Positions 43,740-54,800 of a DNA stretch of 64,000 nt are shown here, piece by piece. The stretch lies in the NCBI GenBank assembly GCA_014529385.2, contig CM043952.1:53588119-53652118 (forward strand). The letters run 5' to 3'. The translations under genes were made by a program, and so were the position numbers. Each line of letters opens with the position of its first letter. Positions within the stretch are counted from its first letter, which is position 1. The DNA is from Adiantum capillus-veneris (taxonomy: Eukaryota; Streptophyta; Polypodiopsida; Polypodiales; Pteridaceae). The notes beneath the pieces are model-generated. The model was not told the DNA's origin. It worked only from the letters and a program-made list of their open reading frames with translations, and ran no database searches.

Positions 43740-45150
43740 AAACAAGCTGCGTCCTATGTTCAGTTGCTCCAGATAGAATACTTCATGTACGTGATGGATC
43801 ACTTTTTATTGTCGATTCTAGTGCCACGGGAAATATGACATATCAGTCTAAGTGTCTCCATAACTATCATCCACTACCAGTTCAACGTGTTGTTTATCTT
43901 GCTGATGATACAACTTGTCAAGTAAAGGGTATTGGAGATTTATATCTTGGTACCTTATCTTCTTCCACTCGAATTTTGTGAGGAGTATTACATGTACCAG
44001 ATCTTCAACGTAATCTTCTTTCAGTTGCTAGACTTGTTGATCTTGGTCTCTTTGTTGGATTTGATCATACCAAATGTTGAATTGAGAAAGATGGACAGAC
44101 TATAGCCACTGCTCTTAGAAATGGTAATTTGTTTGAACTCTCTCTCTCAATGATGTTGTAGCAAACATTGTCACTGATCCAGATGATCATGATTGCAAAG
44201 TATGGCATCACTGTTTTGTTCATGCTAATTTCTCAAAACTCTTTGATCTTTAGCGTCGTGATCTTCTTCATGGCATGGACCTTAAAGCTCATCCCCATAT
44301 GGGAATTTGTGAGTTTTGTGCTCTTGGAAAACATAGTCATAAACCCTTTCCTCTCAAATACAACTCATTCTCATGACATTTTGGATCTTGTTCATATTGA
44401 TATATGTGGACCTCTACCTTCTTCGAGATCACAATATCGCTACTTCATTACCTTCATCGATGATTTCTCATGGTATACATCTATTTCAAAGAATTCCACA
44501 AGGCTGCGAAACTTCAAATTGGTCGTCGCCTGAAGAAGCTTCATAGTGACAATGGAGGAAAATATGTTTCTTGAGAGTTTGTGAGCTATTGTGTTGACAG
44601 TGGAATTTGTCATGAACACACTATTCCATATTCACCTCAACAGAACGGCGTTGCTAAACAAAAGAATCGCACTGTTCTCAATGTTGTTAGATGTATGTTG
44701 ATTTATTCTGGGTTATCTCGTGTTTTTTGGGCTGAAGCTACTTTGACAGCAATATTTATTCAGAATCATCTTCCTACTACTGCACCCTCTGGTAAGATAC
44801 CCATTACATCATGGACATGTGACATTCCTTCTATATCTCATTTTCAAACCTTTGGATGTATTGCTTATATTCATGTTCCCAAAGAAACACGAACAAAACT
44901 TGATGCTACTGGTCTTAAAGTTATTTTTATTGTATATTTTGACACTTCCAAAAGCTACAAATTCTATGATCCTTCCTCCAAGAAAGTAATTGTCAATCGT
45001 GATGCTACTTTTAATGAACAACTTATAGGAGACTCATGGTCTATGGATGATTCTGATGATATTAAATCATTACTTAAAGCTTTTCCATTTCTTTCAAATG
45101 ATGAAACTCTTCCTATAAAGCAGCTTTCCTCTTCACAACCATCCATTGTG
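43740..45150 (+). pseudogene. nested copia element: protease and integrase
   Basis: Protease: LFIVDSSATGNMTYQSKC, with DSSAT where DSGAT is usual. The GAG-pre-integrase region follows (NLLSVARLVDLGLF and GICEFCALGKHSHKPF). Integrase core: LVHIDICGPLP, then LHSDNGGKY, so the first two catalytic aspartates are present, but the third acidic position reads GVAKQKNRT instead of GVAERKNRT and the glutamate is lost. The C-terminal HFQTFGCIAYIHVPKETR is typical. TGA and TAG codons near 43980, 44078 and 44572 break the frame. Order PR-INT-RT identifies Ty1/copia. Confidence 0.9.
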
Positions 45151-46838
45151 AATGTTGCCAATGATGATATTGATATTTTTGTTGATCTGCCAATTGATTT
45201 TGAACATGGCTCATGTCATGTTTATGATGTGATATTGTTGATAATGCTTTCTCTACTTCTAAAGGATCCCGTTACTTATAATGAAGCTATCTCTTCACCA
45301 CAAAAGGATCAATGGCAAGAGGCTATGGAAGAAGATTACGATTCGCTTATCTCTGAAGGTACATGGATACTAATTGAACTACTTCTTGGTCGTACAGCTA
45401 TTAAGTGTAAGTGGGCGTATAAGACAAAAGTAAAAGCAAATGGATCTTTTGACAAGTTCAAGGCACGTTTAGTTGCAAATGGTTATTCCCAAGTAGTTGG
45501 TGTTGATTATCAAGAGACCTTTTCACCAGTTGTTCGCATTATAATTGTTCGAGTTTTATTAGCATTTTTTGTTAAATTTGATTTAGAAGCTCATCAAATG
45601 GATGTGCAAACTTCTTTTCTTAATGGTGACTTGGAAGAGAAAATTTATATGGAACAGCCCGAGAAGGGTTTGTTATTCTAGGTAAAAAAGACCTTGTTGC
45701 TCAACTCCATGAGGAGTACTATATATGGTTTCAAACAATCTTCACGATCCTAGTATACAAAATTTGATCTTTTTCTCACCTCTAAAGGATTCATCTCTTT
45801 CTCTTTAGACCCCAACTTATACATAAAATAATAAGGTAGCAGTTTTGTGATTCTTTCTCCTTATGTGGATGATACCATCCTTGTTTCCAATGATTTGGGA
45901 TTTCTTCATCAAGTGAAAAAGTTATTGTCTTCTGGATTTGATATGGTGGATCTTGGAGAGGTTCACTCGTGTCTTGGCATTCAGATCCAATGGAACCATA
46001 CAAAAGGTATTTTATTCCTTCGACAGTCAAAGTTTATTGCAGATACTATTCAAAAAATTGGTATGGAATCTGCACATTTGGCCAACACACCTTGTCTTGC
46101 AAGCTCTACAAAGAACACTTCTAGCAGTGGCAGTCAACTTGTCACAAGTGAACCTTATGCTAACTTGATTGGATGTCTTCAGTTTGTTGGCATGAACACT
46201 TGTCTTGATATTTTGTTTGTTGCTAATTATCTTGGATAACATCTTGCACGTCCTTCTCTTAGCATTGGTCTGCAGCAAAGCATGTATTGAAATACTTAAA
46301 AGGTACTACAGATTTTGGTTTGGTCTATCGATGACAACTCACATCAAATTCTATGCAATCTCTTTCTCTTTCGGGTTACACAAATGCAGACTGGACAGGC
46401 TCACATTTATCTATGTGATCTACTAGTGGAAATTTATTCTTTATAAATGGTTGTCTTGTTTCTTGGACCAACAAGAAACAACGATGTGCTGCAGTTTCTA
46501 CAACTGAGTTAGAATATGTTGCGGCATCACTTGTATCTTATGAGCTGATCTGGCTTCGACAAATGCTGATTGATATTGGTCACTCTCCTCTTTCTAGCAC
46601 ACCGTTGTGGTGTGACAACCAAAGTGCCACTAGTCTTGCAAAAGACTATGTTCAACATAATAAGTCAAAGCACATTGTTCTCCATTATCATTATGTCAGG
46701 TATGAAGTACGGAAAGGAACCATAATGGTTGAACACTGTCCAAGTGATCAAATGATTGCAGTCATTCTTACCAAAGGCCTCAACAAGTCACGTTTCATCC
46801 TCTTGTGCTGGGAGTTGAGTCGGCCTCACTCTTTCTAG
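45150..46838 (+). pseudogene. nested copia element: reverse transcriptase and RNase H
   Basis: Reverse transcriptase: DPVTYNEAISSPQKDQWQEA, WAYKTKVKANGSFDKFKARL, VDYQETFSPVVRI and LEAHQMDVQTSFLNGDLEEK, then a stop at 45681. After a disturbed stretch the active site SPYVDDTILVSND is intact near 45870, followed by LGIQIQWNHTKGILFLRQSK. RNase H (about 46370-46838) has GYTNADWTGS, SWTNKKQRCAAVSTTELEYV and LWCDNQSATSLAKD. The C-terminus ends near 46838. A polypurine tract AGTGGGGG at 47083-47090 precedes the 3' LTR. At least three frame changes are needed to read it. Confidence 0.9.
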
Positions 46839-47090
46839 ATTAGCTTCTGTGCCATTGTAATAGCTTTGTACATATGACATTGTGATCCTATAGCTACCAT
46901 GCATTGTGCACCCTCCACATTTTCACACTGTGATCTCTGAGTCACTTGTATACTTGTACATAGATACACAATTCACTTTCACACATCATCGCTGGTTCAT
47001 ATTTTCACATTGTATAGGGTCTTGGGTTTCTCCCTTGAACTCCCCAAGGGTTTTTTAATCAAAATCTAGAGACGTTTGTTTGAGTGGGGG

Positions 47091-47184
47091 TGTTGGATCT
47101 ATATATGGCTCACTCTACTCAACTTGGTCTATCATATATATTTGTATCTCGTCCTGCATATGAAACAGTGTTTGCATCTCAACA
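47091..47184 (+). repeat. 3' LTR of the nested copia element, internally deleted
   Basis: TGTTGGATCTATATATGGC to GCATCTCAACA, 94 bp. Compared with the 5' LTR it lacks the section around CATAGTGTGTCTCTTGTCTC. GGGAA at 47185-47189 completes the target duplication with 41780-41784. Confidence 0.85.
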
Positions 47185-47460
47185 GGGAATAGGGTACCAA
47201 TTCTTCACAATGACCTTAATGAGAACTCTATAGTCTATGCACATTCTAAATGTTTTATCTTTTTTTTGGACAAGTAGGATGGGAGCACCAAAAGGAGAAT
47301 AGCTAGGTCTAATAAGGCCTTTCTCTAGGAGGTCAGAGACTTTCCATTGGATTTCATGTTGGTGCATGATGGGACTGTGATGATATGGTGCATGGTGCGG
47401 TTGTTGACTGCCAGGGATGATTTCTGTTGTGTGATCTATGTTTCCTTGAGAGGGAGGTAA
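47185..47460 (-). pseudogene. Ty3/gypsy RT, N-terminal part, separated by the copia insertion
   Basis: Minus-strand frames contain [17 protein letters not shown], then [37 protein letters not shown] and [20 protein letters not shown]. These are the first RT blocks of the chromodomain-type gypsy element at 39322-41784. The break falls exactly at the 5-bp duplication TTCCC/GGGAA, after WYPIP, and the next expected block resumes at 41784. Nothing recognisable remains of its gag and protease further up. Confidence 0.9.
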
Positions 47461-47469
47461 GTGAGGTGG

Positions 47470-47832
47470 GTAATCGTGAGAAAATAATCAGCATATGCAT
47501 GCAAAAATTGTTGTTAGTGAGGAGAGAGAGGGGGACTACTACTCTTTCTCAACCTGATGATATCAACACTTTGTTGATAGATGACACACCCCATAAGGGC
47601 TTGCTAAATCCACCGGCACCACTCTCTCCCCACCCTCATTTGAAGGTCATGAGCATGAATTTTATCTAGAGGACATTTTGATCCCTTATCTCTAGAATTT
47701 GTATTTCAGCCCATTGACTATTTCAGAATTTTTACTTACAAATACTCCCCAAAATGCTAGCTATCTAGATTAATATGATTCTTTTTACTTCTCAATGTGG
47801 TTCCATGGAAGTGTGTGTGTGTGTGTGTGTGC

Positions 47833-47914
<82 letters not shown>

Positions 47915-48500
47915 ACATCAAACTCTTCATATGTTGTTTAAAATATATAGTAATCACACTTCCAACTAACAAAGGATCAGACAGGGATTTCATTAACGTG
48001 ATTACGGATACGTGAACATGTTAATAACATTGAGTGATCACATTTCAAATACGTGATCACGGCAACCATTCACATAACTTCCCCTTGACCTATAGAAATT
48101 GTCCATTTCGGTAAGCCCACTAGGATTTTTTCATTTTTTGGTGGGCTCGATTTAGCGTTCTTATAGTTTCTCGATGGACCCGTAAAAAAAACGCTTGCCG
48201 CGGTGAAGTTTTGGTGGGTTTCCACATCACCACTTATCGCCTTTTTTGTGATCATGTTAATCATGATTATGTAAATGTGATAATAGACATTGTGATCACA
48301 AGAAATTTTATGTGATCACGTGAATATTTAATATTTGGCCCGGACAGAGGTAGTGAGACAGACCTCATCTTACAATTGAAACAAGGATATAATCAAATTG
48401 TGGGAATCATCTCACAATTGAAACAAAATATTTAAATTGCAAGAAACATTGGAATGGAAGTCATGAATATAGATTCATTCAAGCTACATTGGCACGAGTT
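47470..48500. other. no gene; microsatellite and AT-rich palindromic stretch
   Basis: A (GT)n(GA)n tract occupies 47813-47911, with about 37 GA units. From about 47985 to 48335 GTGATCAC and its relatives (GTGATTAC, CGTGATCAC) recur on both sides of a central stretch, suggesting an imperfect inverted-repeat element, but the arms align poorly. No coding is supported. Confidence 0.5.
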
Positions 48501-48549
48501 GGACTCAGCCAGTTAGTTCTCTACAAACAATCACTTTTTCCCTTTTTTG

Positions 48550-49925
48550 TATTACTTTGCGTCCACCAATATAGAAATGGAATTGAGAGGGCTCGTTCTC
48601 TGCGGTCTCATCCACGATGTTGTTCCAAATTTGCAGAAGGTGCATTGCCCTCTTATTGTGACCATTGTCACAAGGTTGAACTCTTTGTCGCATACCTCCA
48701 CATCTATGACACCATTGTTCTCCAAGCCTACCGGCCCTTGATCAATAGGAATAAACTTAGAGTAGCTTGTAATAATTTGAGAGTATTGGTACCAAAAGGA
48801 GATGAGAAGGGACTGTGTGCCGATCATGTACTTGGCCACCAAAGTGTCCAGTGAAACCTCGCAATGTATGCCGTCCATATCTTTAACACACCACCCTCTA
48901 TCAAGAAGCTTGTCACAAAAGCAAGCATCTAGAGATTTACATGCCAGCATTTTCTTTGCAACATGTATGTGGCAGGTGTGAAATAGGTCCACAAATAAAC
49001 TTATAGGACAAAAACTAGCAATATTTACCAATTTAGTGGGCATTGAATTTTGTAGGGATCTCTGCACATCCCTAAACAGCTTGTTTCTGAGAGCTTCACA
49101 CACTATGGTGTTTGGGACTGGCCAGTCAATATAGCTCCAATTGGTAGGGAGAGGGAGTCTAACCAGAGCACCTTTTTTATTTTTTTGGTTAAGCTGGTAG
49201 AGATGCTCGTAGAAGAGAATTTCCTCATTTGCAAGACTCTTGCTAGTTCTTCCATCATACTATAAAACACCAATGTCAGTGTGAATTATAGAGATGAGAC
49301 CTATAATACACTCCATTGGATCCCATTCCTCATATGATGAAGGATAGACATCTACAATTGCAAAAACAAAATGTAATAGACCAGCTAGTCTAACTACTGA
49401 AACGAATGAAGAACTTATGAGAACTTGATCTACCTTTGTTAATATTGTTTTACCTCTTCAAAAAGAAAAAAGAAATTAAGAGAACAACAAGGTCTGAAAT
49501 AAAGAATAGAGATGGAAGGCTATAAAAACACTTACAATTGCATTGAAGATGATAAGCCAATGAGACATCTTCGCCATTAGCAATCACATTGGAGTGACTA
49601 AAGACATGTTGTACCAAAACCTCCTTAACAGTTTCCTTGACCACCTCCACTTTGAAATCTAGCACTCATGCTTTCCATGCGGAACGAAATAGATTTGTTG
49701 TGGAGGATCTTTTCCTCCTTCTTGATTGCATATGAACCCAATAACCTTTGTATATTGTCTATTGTTGCCATTGACTATCTATATTGATGGGGTTTGAGAT
49801 AGTGATAGAGCTTATGGTGCTACTTGGCCTCCTTGGGAGAGTAATGGTGAGGTTGGCTAGGGAGAGAGCACAACAACCCCTAGAGCTATTAGGACAGGAA
49901 GAAGAAGAAGAAGAAACCATGGCTC
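48550..49925 (-). pseudogene. unknown spliced gene remnant
   Basis: An ATG near 49921 (MVSSSSSSSCPNSSRGC) opens a frame that, with two disruptions, continues as QYTKVIGFICNQEGGKDPPQ and then FKVEVVKETVKEVLVQHVF and ANGEDVSLAYHLQCN. A good donor (CAATT|GTAAGTG) and acceptor (AATTGTAG) remove 49535-49352 and join in frame to YVYPSSYEEWDPMECIIGL. After a TAG near 49262 the frame resumes with YDGRTSKSLANEEILFYEHL, LPLPTNWSYIDWPVPN and the long open part 49103-48552 (CEALRNKLFRDVQRSLQ, LFHTCHIHVAKKML, FCKFGTTSWMRPQ). The even composition and clean splice junction argue for real coding history. The family is not recognised; one or more stops suggest a pseudogene. Confidence 0.55.
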
Positions 49926-50189
49926 TTTCTAAGTGGTAGAAGAAAGCATGAACTTTTTTCCAATGGAGGAAAATTCAGTTTTGAACGGTAGGTTAATGGA
50001 GCAAGAGCTTTTGGTGGCAGGAGTATGATACATTATCGAAGCTGTTTTCAATACCATAACTACATTCAGACCCTAGGACCACGTATAGATACCTTAAATG
50101 CCGTAAAAATGAGATTTTACCTCATGTTTCTTCTCTTTCTTTTGTATTTTTTGATTTATTTCTTCCTATTTCACATTACAGTGTCTTGC

Positions 50190-50261
50190 TATTCATTGGA
50201 TGTGCCTCCCTTTCTCTTTCATCAATAAGGCCCTCCAAATGACCTACCAAATTCCCTAATG
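50190..50261. mobile_element. end fragment of the foldback family seen at 24-25 kb
   Basis: CATTGGATG, AAGGCCCTCCAAATGACC and AAATTCCCTAATG line up with the right end of the foldback element (CATTGGAGG, AAGGCCCTCTAAAAGACC, AAATCTCCTAATG). The fragment ends at 50261, exactly where the gypsy RNase H/spacer reading frame begins on the minus strand. The other arm is not recognisable in 49.9-50.2 kb. Confidence 0.55.
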
Positions 50262-50620
50262 TTATGTCTTTAAATTCAGGGTCAGTAGCATACTCATCTA
50301 TCATAGAAGATAGATCATTGTGAGTTGCTATAGGCACCGGACTAACTTTTGGTCATCATGAAAGTGCATCGATCACTTGACTGTGATTACCAGCAATGTG
50401 AGCAATATGAAAATAAAATTGGGAAAGAAAATTTTCCCACCTCATTTGTTTGTCAGCAAGCTTGGTTTGCATCATGAAGTACTTGAGACTTTGGTGGTCT
50501 GTTCGTAAAATAAATGGAGACCCCAATAGATAATGCTTCCATGTGTCTAGGACATGTAGGATAGCTAAAAGCTCTTTCTCATAAATTCCCAAGACCCGTT
50601 CATTCGTATTTAGCCTTTGG
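50262..50620 (-). pseudogene. Ty3/gypsy RNase H fragment
   Basis: Read from 50620 down: LNTNERVLGIYEKELLAILH, LDTWKHYLLG, FILRTDHQSLKYFMMQTKL and AHIAGNHSQVIDALS, then a spacer with DLSSMIDEYATDPEFKDI. These are the second half of a chromovirus-type RNase H and the linker to integrase. The fragment begins within a few residues of where the RNase H at 2.9 kb (HAIAYES) leaves off. It is bounded by an inverted LTR on one side and a foldback end on the other; integrase is absent. Confidence 0.85.
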
Positions 50621-50623
50621 TTG

Positions 50624-51383
50624 TGTTGGGGGTTCCTATCGTTTCATAGTTCCAATGACCAACAAAATTATCAATCTGGATGGATGAGCTACCCGGCTAG
50701 GACATGGAAACACTCACATGATTAGTGAGCTAATTATGGAAACACGAATGGTTGACTCTACGAGGTGAGCTTCTCGGCCTATGGAGGAGCTAAGCCACAA
50801 TGATGGGCAATCTCCACATCCACTTCTCTTCACCTCTAATCAGCCCAATCACACACACTAACGATTGCAAGATGTACACAACACTAATCCTATCATGAAA
50901 CACACTAATCGTAAGCACACACACATAGATCCATCAAGCACCACACTCCAATCAAACCTACATGCACACACAAGCAAAAGAGGGCAATCACAAAAGATTA
51001 GAGAGGGATTAACCACTAATTAGTTACAATCTGGCTACTCAAAGCATCATTAGCAATCACAAGAAGCATGAGAGAGACATAGTGAAAGAGAATTAAGCAT
51101 TGATTAGTGTTAACCAAGTCACATGAGCAAGGAGAAGCTCAAGGACTCCATAGCCACACACCTCAAGAGCTCTCACCAAAGAGTGCTCTCAACAAATGAG
51201 CTTGAGAACCCTAGTTTCTTTTACACACTGCCTTATATACCTAGGGTTAAAATATACAATGTCCGAGTGCCCAAGGCATTTAGGGCTCCACCACTTACTA
51301 AATCTGCAACCTAGGCACACTAAGTGACCTATCCTTTACAGCTTGGAACTCCCATTGAGACAGTAACACATTAAAATATTACT
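50624..51383 (-). repeat. LTR of a Ty3/gypsy element, inverted copy
   Basis: The reverse complement matches the LTR at 3098-3838 over its length: its 3' end is at 50624 (TGTTGGGGG on the plus strand), its TATATA box near 51235 and its 5' end near 51383. The last bases read ACT where CA would be expected, so one terminal base has changed. Flanks GGTTG and GATGA do not form a target duplication. No primer-binding site lies next to its 3' end; RNase H sequence of another gypsy element follows instead, so it behaves as a solo LTR or as one side of a rearrangement. Confidence 0.85.
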
Positions 51384-51389
51384 GATGAG

Positions 51390-51797
51390 ATGGCCCAACA
51401 GACTGTTGAAATCAGCCAGACCAGACAACTAGTTAGAAGAAGGGAAACCTGGTGTTCAAGGTGCAAATCTAAAGATCATGTTTCCCATGAGTGTCCACAA
51501 TGTACTTATTGCAAATCATATGGTCATTTATGGAATAATTGTGGCATTTGCATTCATCACTTCAAGAAGGGAAAAGATTTGTCAGTAGTGGCATTTACCA
51601 ATGCTGAACTAGCTAGAGTGGAGACAACTAGTGAAACCCAAAAGGGGATAAATCAAGTACCAATAGTACTGGTACTAGGTGCGGTAGGTACTAGGGAGGT
51701 ACTGGCCGGGGCCAAGGTCGTGGTAACTTTCAAAATCAAATCCTTAACTATTATACTTGTGGCAAGTACGTGCATTTTGCAACTCAATGTCCAGTAG
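51390..51797 (+). pseudogene. Tat-like Ty3/gypsy gag, zinc-knuckle end
   Basis: The frame starts right at the LTR border, so the N-terminal part of Gag is missing. It has two perfect CX2CX4HX4C knuckles back to back, CSRCKSKDHVSHEC and CTYCKSYGHLWNNC, then a third, partial one (FNYTCGKYVHFATQCP in a neighbouring frame near 51755). Zinc knuckles bind the element RNA. Coding continues with frameshifts to about 52480 in a charged linker. Confidence 0.85.
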
Positions 51798-52479
51798 CAC
51801 CCAGCACTGTGGCTATTGAGGCAAAAGCCCCATAGCTAGTTTCAGTATGAGCAGTTACATGTAGTAATGGGGTAGTCATTGAGGAAATTCCAGATGAGCT
51901 GGCAAAACCAATCATTTTGGAAAGTAGCAAATGGGCTCAACAGAGAGAGGTGTGGAAGGCAAATGGTAAATAAAAGCTAGGTAGTCGATGAATGGTAGGA
52001 GTAGAGAGAACTAGAGACTAAGATCACATAGGATCTAGCCAAGAAGCTGTCAAAGCAGCCGAAAAATTTTGATGCTTGGGTCATTCAGAAGATACCAGCC
52101 CAGTCTTCTAAGAACACACAACGAGATCAGTCAGGGACTGGGATTCTTGAGACTGTGTTGGTTGCAATTCAGGGATTAAAGGAGAACCTAGGGAATGTTA
52201 AATGAGATATAACTACAATAAGAAACACTGAGAGAAGCACAGTAGGTACCAGAACGGAGGAATGACACTGTGCAGATAATTTTGATTCTGTAAGTTCTGA
52301 GAATAACTCTTATCAAGAGAGAGAAGAAATTCATGTTAAAATCTGTGAAAGAATTCAAAAATTGACAGTTGAACTAGATGACATTAGAAAAACTTTTCCT
52401 GAAGTAACAAAATCACACAATGAAGAAAGGCTGAAGCGGAAGCTAGATCAATTGACTTGGCAGCTGTCAGAGATGATGA

Positions 52480-52900
52480 GGTGCCAATAATCTAGGTAGA
52501 CTACAAGGTTAGAAAACAGTGGGAGCCAATATCCGGTGTCATACTAGATGGAGGGGCAGGAGTAAATATCCTGGAGGCACACCTTCAGAAAAGAATGGGT
52601 ATCACAAACCTGAAACCAACACCCTTCAAAGTTTGAATGGTTGATCATGGAGTTGTGTAGGCAACTGCGATTGTAGAGAGTATGCAGATAAGGGTGGGCA
52701 AAGAAGAGTTCAAGACCATCTTCCTAGTATTAGATGTGCAAGCTGCATATGGGATGTTGATGGGGCGCCCATGGTTGCAAATAGGACAGGCTGTTCATGA
52801 CTATGCCAATCAGACTCTGACAATCCAAGGTGCCAGTAAAAGAATTCAGATTCAGACAAACAACACTAGGAATTCAGATTCAGACAAACAACACTAGGAA
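52480..52900 (+). pseudogene. Tat-like Ty3/gypsy aspartic protease
   Basis: ISGVILDGGAGVNILEAHLQ carries the catalytic D-G-G-A (for DTGA/DGGS) block. QIRVGKEEFKTIFLVLD and AYGMLMGRPWLQIG supply the flap and the second conserved block. Stop codons interrupt it near 52636 and 52660. The protease would cut the Gag-Pol polyprotein. Its position after the zinc knuckles is as expected. Confidence 0.85.
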
Positions 52901-53149
52901 TTGGAGAAAGGAACAGAGAGCAGAAGAGATTGGCCAGAAGTATGGAGTAAAGAAAATTGAGAGGATGCTGGAAACAATGAATATCTTTCCATTAGCTGAG
53001 ATAGATCTAAATGTAGTATTATTTGACAAAGATCAAGTTGAAAAGCGAAGGAAGCAATTTCCAGGTCAATTCCCCGATTAAATTTTGGAGAACGACCAGT
53101 TTAGCTAGCTAGAAGGCCAAAAAAACCATTTCACTCTACAGAGGAATTC

Positions 53150-54204
53150 TCAGATTCCAGTATGCCGGTGACCTCTGAACAAGTTCACTTTGAGGAAATT
53201 ACTGAAGATCAGAAAGATGCTTCAAAATTAAGAGGTCCATCTTGGGATTACGGTGAGGAGTCAACCAAGAGGAAGGGAAGTGGGGAGGGCCTAGCTGGGT
53301 GCTTCCAGATGATCAGGAGATCGAAGAATGGAACTTGGGTTTTGAGGAAAATCCTAGATTAATCAAAGTCAGCAAGCATCTACACCCAGTAATGAAAGAG
53401 AAAGCCCGAGACATGTTTCATAAGTACAAAGACATATTTGCATGGGAACACACTGATCTAAAAGGGGTAGATTCTGAAGTCTGTCAACATAGAATACCTC
53501 TAAAATCGGATTCCAGACCAGTGAGACTGCAACGGTATTGAATGAATCCAAATTATGCTAAGAAGGTCAATGAAGAAATAGACAACCTTCTGAAGGCTAG
53601 GTTTATCACTGAGGTTGTCAGTAGTGACTGGTTATTTCCTATTGTAGTAGTCCCCAAGAAAAATGGAAAGCTCAGAGTTTGTGTGGATTATCAAAAGCTG
53701 AATGCTTAGACCATTAAGGATCCTTTTTCATTACCATTTACGGACATGCTTCTTGATAAAATTGCAGGCCGCGAGATGTATAGCTTTTTGGATGTCTATA
53801 GCAGCTATAATCAGCTACAAATTGCTTCTAAATACCGGAGTAAAACTACTTTTATTACTGAATGGGGAGCATTCATGTATTTGGTTATGCCATTTGGTCT
53901 TTGCAATGCTCCAATAACCTTCCAAAGATGTATGATGGAAATATTCAGTGAATTTCTCCCCCAATTTCTCACCATATTTATGGACAACTTCACTGTCTAT
54001 TCAACTGAGGAGAAGCATTTTCTGTTTTTGAAAATGGTACTCCAGTGCTGCAAGGAAAAATGGAATTGTCTGAACCCATTCAAATCTGTTTTCTTGGTCT
54101 GGAAAGGACAACTATTGGGACACATAGTGTCCTGGAATGGCATAGAGATGGCCAACGACAAGATCCAGTGTGTCGAGCAAGCTAAGGCACCACGCACAAC
54201 ATGA
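53150..54204 (+). pseudogene. Tat-like Ty3/gypsy linker and reverse transcriptase
   Basis: The pre-RT linker (MFHKYKDIFAWEHTDLKG) leads to the blocks HRIPLKSDSRPVR, EVVSSDWLFPIVVVPKKNGK, LRVCVDYQKLNA and FLDVYSSYNQLQIA. LVMPFGLCNAPITFQRCM follows. The active site reads TIFMDNFTVYS: the second aspartate of the DD pair is asparagine, which would abolish polymerase activity. LGHIVSWNGIEMANDKIQ closes the domain. Several in-frame stops (near 53539 and 53708) also show decay. Confidence 0.9.
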
Positions 54205-54800
54205 GAGTTAAGTTCTTTCTTGGGATATATCAATTTTTATAAAATATTTGTGCATATATTTGCTTCCAAGGCATTTCCTTTGTATGAGCTCACAAAGAAG
54301 AACAAGAAGTTTATTTGGACTGCTGAATGTGAGGAGAGTTTTCAAGATTTGAAGAATGTCATTATCAGTCAGCCAGTCCTTTGACAAACGAATTGGGATG
54401 TTATTTTACATGTGCATGTCGATGCTTCAGGACTAGCAATGGGAGAAATATTGGCTCAACTAGAAGGGAGGACTGATTATCCAGTGTATTTTGCCAGTCG
54501 GAGATTCAGTTAGGCTGAATAGGGATATACCACTATTGAAAGAGAATCCCTAGGAATGGTTTTCAGTGATACTAAATTTTGACACTATTTGCTGGGCAAG
54601 CTATTTCACTTTTATGTGGATCATCAGGCATTATTAATTTTGATTAACAAAGTCATTATTCCAAGGTATACTAATAAGATGGATGATGTTCCTGTTGGAG
54701 TTTGAATTCCGTATATTTGATAAGCCCGGTAAAAACCATTGTGGTGTTGATTTCTTGTCCAGGAGTACTGATGTCTACTTCGAAGTATCCTTGAGATATG
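54205..54800 (+). pseudogene. Tat-like Ty3/gypsy RNase H
   Basis: After the connection segment (FLGYINFYKIFVHIF and LYELTKKNKKFIWTAECEES) the RNase H strand VHVDASGLAMGEILAQLEG appears, then YPVYFASRRFS, YTTIERESLGMVFSDTKF and YLLGKLFHFYVDHQALLILI. The domain ends with FEFRIFDKPGKNHCGVDFLS near 54755. At least four stops lie within it. Confidence 0.85.

Noticed and set aside
47985-48335. Inverted-repeat element built on GTGATCAC
   Set aside because: The word recurs in both orientations because it is itself palindromic; the longer arms do not align convincingly.
50619-51388. Target-site duplication for the inverted LTR
   Set aside because: GGTTG and GATGA do not match, and the forward LTR flanks (GCCAT, TTTGG) do not help, so no duplication is claimed.
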